Source: PVC group bacterium (GTDB lineage Bacteria; Verrucomicrobiota; Kiritimatiellia; SS1-B-03-39; UBA6053). From it: a stretch of 15,970 bases of DNA. The position numbers and the translations under genes were made by a program. The notes beneath the pieces were generated by a model. The model was not told the DNA's origin and made no database searches. It was given only the letters and a program-made list of their open reading frames with translations. Below are positions 14,331-15,970 of this stretch, piece after piece. How positions within the stretch are numbered: the stretch's first letter is position 1; each line of letters begins with the position of its first letter. The DNA lies in assembly GCA_003565035.1 (NCBI GenBank), contig PXDP01000129.1, positions 1 to 15,970 of the forward strand, given 5' to 3'.

Positions 14331-15970
14331 ATGAGCCAGACATTATCCCCGACATTAGATTTGCAGGCCGATTTCGGTGCGCCGGATCCGGCGCTGTGGC
14401 GCAGTCTGACCGAGAAGGTTCTCGGAGGCGTGCCCTTTGACAAAAAACTGGTGGTGAAGACGCCGGAAGGCATTCCGGTTCAGCCAATCTACGGCCCGGA
14501 TGCGCTGGAGGCGCTGGATCTGGCGGACACGATGCCCGGAAAATTCCCCTATGTCCGCGGAACCAAAGCGGAGGGATACCGGTCCGGGGCCTGGAAGATT
14601 TGTCAGCGGCTGCCGTATACGACCGCAGAGGAGTTCAACGCGGCGGCGAAACGGGATTTGAGCCGGGGTCAGGATGCACTGATGGTGGATGGCGATCTGG
14701 CGTCCTCCCAACTGGATGCGGCCCTGAAGGATCTGGATCTTTCCGGGGTGGCGGTGCATCTGGATGCCGGTGCGGACGCGCTTCAGGCAGTTGAAACGCT
14801 GTTTGCCCGGCCGGATGCACCTGCGGAGGGGAGCGTTCTGTTTGATCCGGTGGCGATGCTGGCGACCCAAGGGGTTCTGCCGATGACGCTGGAGCAGGCC
14901 TGGGACCGTCTGGCGGAGGGGGTGAAAACGGTGGATACCCATGCGCCCGCGTTCAAAAGCGTGAGTGTGGATGTGACCTGGTGCGGAAACGCGGGCGGTC
15001 ACGCGGTGTGGGATTTGGCCATTATGCTGGCTTCGGCGGCGGAAAGCTTCCGGGCACTGGAAGAGCGGGGGGTGTCCCCGAATCTGGCGGGCGAAAAAGC
15101 ACTGGTCCGCTTCAGTGTGGGCACGGACTTCTTTATGGAAGCGGCCAAGTTCCGGGCCGCGCGCGGCTTGTGGGCCCATTTTGTCAAGGCCTGCGGCGGC
15201 GGAGAGGATGCGGCCAAACTTACGCAGTACGCGCGGACCTCCATCTGGGAACAGTCGGCGCTGGATCCCTATGTGAATCTGCTGCGGGCGACCTCCGAGG
15301 CGTTCAGCGCGGTGATTGGCGGAGTGGACGGGCTCACGGTGGATCCCTTCGATGCGGTGGCGGGTCCGCCCAACGAATTTTCGCGGCGCATTGCCCGCAA
15401 CATCCAGTTGGTGTTGCGCGACGAGGCGCATCTGACCGAGGTGGTGGACCCGGCGGGCGGTTCCTGGCTGGTGGAGACGTTGACCAAAGAGCTGTCTGAA
15501 AAAGCCTGGGCGCTGTTCCAGGACATCGAACGCAAGGGCGGCCTGATCGCGATGCTGGGCGACGGCAGTCTGCGCGAGGAACTGCTGAAGAGTGCGGAAG
15601 AGAAAAAACTGAAGCTCGCACGGCGTCAGGCGGTGAAAGTGGGTGTCAACCAGTACGCAAATCTGGACGAGACTCCGCTTCGTCCGGTGAACGCCGCAGC
15701 GGCCGAATCCGCCGAGGCGGCGGATCATCAGGTCACCCGCGCGGTGCCGGTGAAAGCGGACCGGCTGACCTCCGGCTATGAGCGTCTGCGCGAAAACATG
15801 GCGGCCTATGTTGCGGCGAATGGTTCCGCACCGAAGATCTTCATGGCGCAGATGGGGCCGGTGAAACAGCACAAGCTCCGCTCGGATTTCAGTGTGGAAT
15901 TTTTGAAACCAAGTGGTTTTGCGATTGTTGCGGAAGGCAGTTACGCGGATGCGGAAAGTGCCGCCGCCGC
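14331..15970 (+). CDS. mutA: Methylmalonyl-CoA mutase small (beta) subunit, 3' end outside window
   Basis: The mutase isomerises succinyl-CoA and (R)-methylmalonyl-CoA with adenosylcobalamin. In two-subunit forms this smaller chain is non-catalytic and supports the large subunit. About 546 codons are visible and the frame runs off the window end. The ATG at 14331 has GGAG eight bases upstream. Recognisable parts are FPYVRGTKAEGYRSGAWKICQR, the barrel region with VDVTWCGNAGGHAVWDLAIMLA, RFSVGTDFFMEAAKFRAAR, GGVDGLTVDPFD and VVDPAGGSWLVETLT, and from about residue 503 the beginning of the B12-binding-like domain (KIFMAQMGPVKQHKLRSDF). The Asp-x-His-x-x-Gly cobalamin motif of the large subunit is absent at the expected place, as is usual for the small subunit. 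The large subunit (mutB) is expected just downstream. It is 140 bases after the CoA-transferase gene. Confidence 0.92.
   Translation, partial: MSQTLSPTLDLQADFGAPDPALWRSLTEKVLGGVPFDKKLVVKTPEGIPVQPIYGPDALEALDLADTMPGKFPYVRGTKAEGYRSGAWKICQRLPYTTAEEFNAAAKRDLSRGQDALMVDGDLASSQLDAALKDLDLSGVAVHLDAGADALQAVETLFARPDAPAEGSVLFDPVAMLATQGVLPMTLEQAWDRLAEGVKTVDTHAPAFKSVSVDVTWCGNAGGHAVWDLAIMLASAAESFRALEERGVSPNLAGEKALVRFSVGTDFFMEAAKFRAARGLWAHFVKACGGGEDAAKLTQYARTSIWEQSALDPYVNLLRATSEAFSAVIGGVDGLTVDPFDAVAGPPNEFSRRIARNIQLVLRDEAHLTEVVDPAGGSWLVETLTKELSEKAWALFQDIERKGGLIAMLGDGSLREELLKSAEEKKLKLARRQAVKVGVNQYANLDETPLRPVNAAAAESAEAADHQVTRAVPVKADRLTSGYERLRENMAAYVAANGSAPKIFMAQMGPVKQHKLRSDFSVEFLKPSGFAIVAEGSYADAESAAA

Noticed and set aside
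14355..15872. 505-codon minus-strand open frame opposite the mutase subunit, and the 438-codon one at 12643-13959 opposite the CoA-transferase
   Set aside because: Both are His/Arg/Gln-rich antisense shadows of well-supported plus-strand enzymes.

Overview
The window is most simply read as a chromosomal piece of a GC-rich, Gram-negative, probably anaerobic or fermentative bacterium. An LpxC-family deacetylase implies lipid A. A succinyl-CoA:acetate-type CoA-transferase followed by a methylmalonyl-CoA mutase small subunit implies succinate/propionate metabolism. The intergenic regions carry many short palindromic repeats of a style I associate with the PVC group, especially Kiritimatiellota/Lentisphaerota. 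That placement is inference from memory, not a search result. No phage, plasmid, CRISPR, toxin or defence genes were recognised, and the protein-coding content is almost entirely housekeeping.

Layout. Positions 89-3441 hold four minus-strand genes: a type I DAHP synthase (first transcribed), a divergent LpxC-like deacetylase, a TrmL-type tRNA 2'-O-methyltransferase and QueC. The last three are tightly packed (a 4-base overlap, then 7 intervening bases), so they look like one operon. mutS runs divergently from the DAHP synthase (3596-6100). It converges on a minus-strand membrane-anchored glycerophosphodiester phosphodiesterase (6466-8343). Between them lies a repeat block (6109-6430) whose motif recurs at 8406-8467. 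Upstream on the same strand are rpe (8474-9124) and proS (9121-10842), which overlap by 4 bases. A divergent DUF2007-like zinc-ribbon membrane protein starts at 11064 from a consensus-like promoter that may give a leaderless message.

Positions 11490-12693 hold no convincing gene but are dense in inverted repeats: a 50-base inverted-repeat pair, two clusters of mini-hairpins, a pair of TTTCCGAT palindromes with centres 31 bases apart, and a 25-base palindrome just upstream of the next gene. The CoA-transferase (12694-14190) and the methylmalonyl-CoA mutase small subunit (14331 to the window end, truncated) probably work together. The mutase interconverts succinyl-CoA and methylmalonyl-CoA, and the transferase moves CoA between succinate and a short-chain acid. 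A purine-rich spacer with a canonical G-quadruplex motif separates them.

I did not find a clearly new multi-gene system. The best leads are the repeat-rich intergenic region 11.5-12.7 kb, the dispersed CCGCG-TTTA-CGCGG repeat family, and an LpxC homologue whose zinc-ligand spacing differs from the canonical enzyme.
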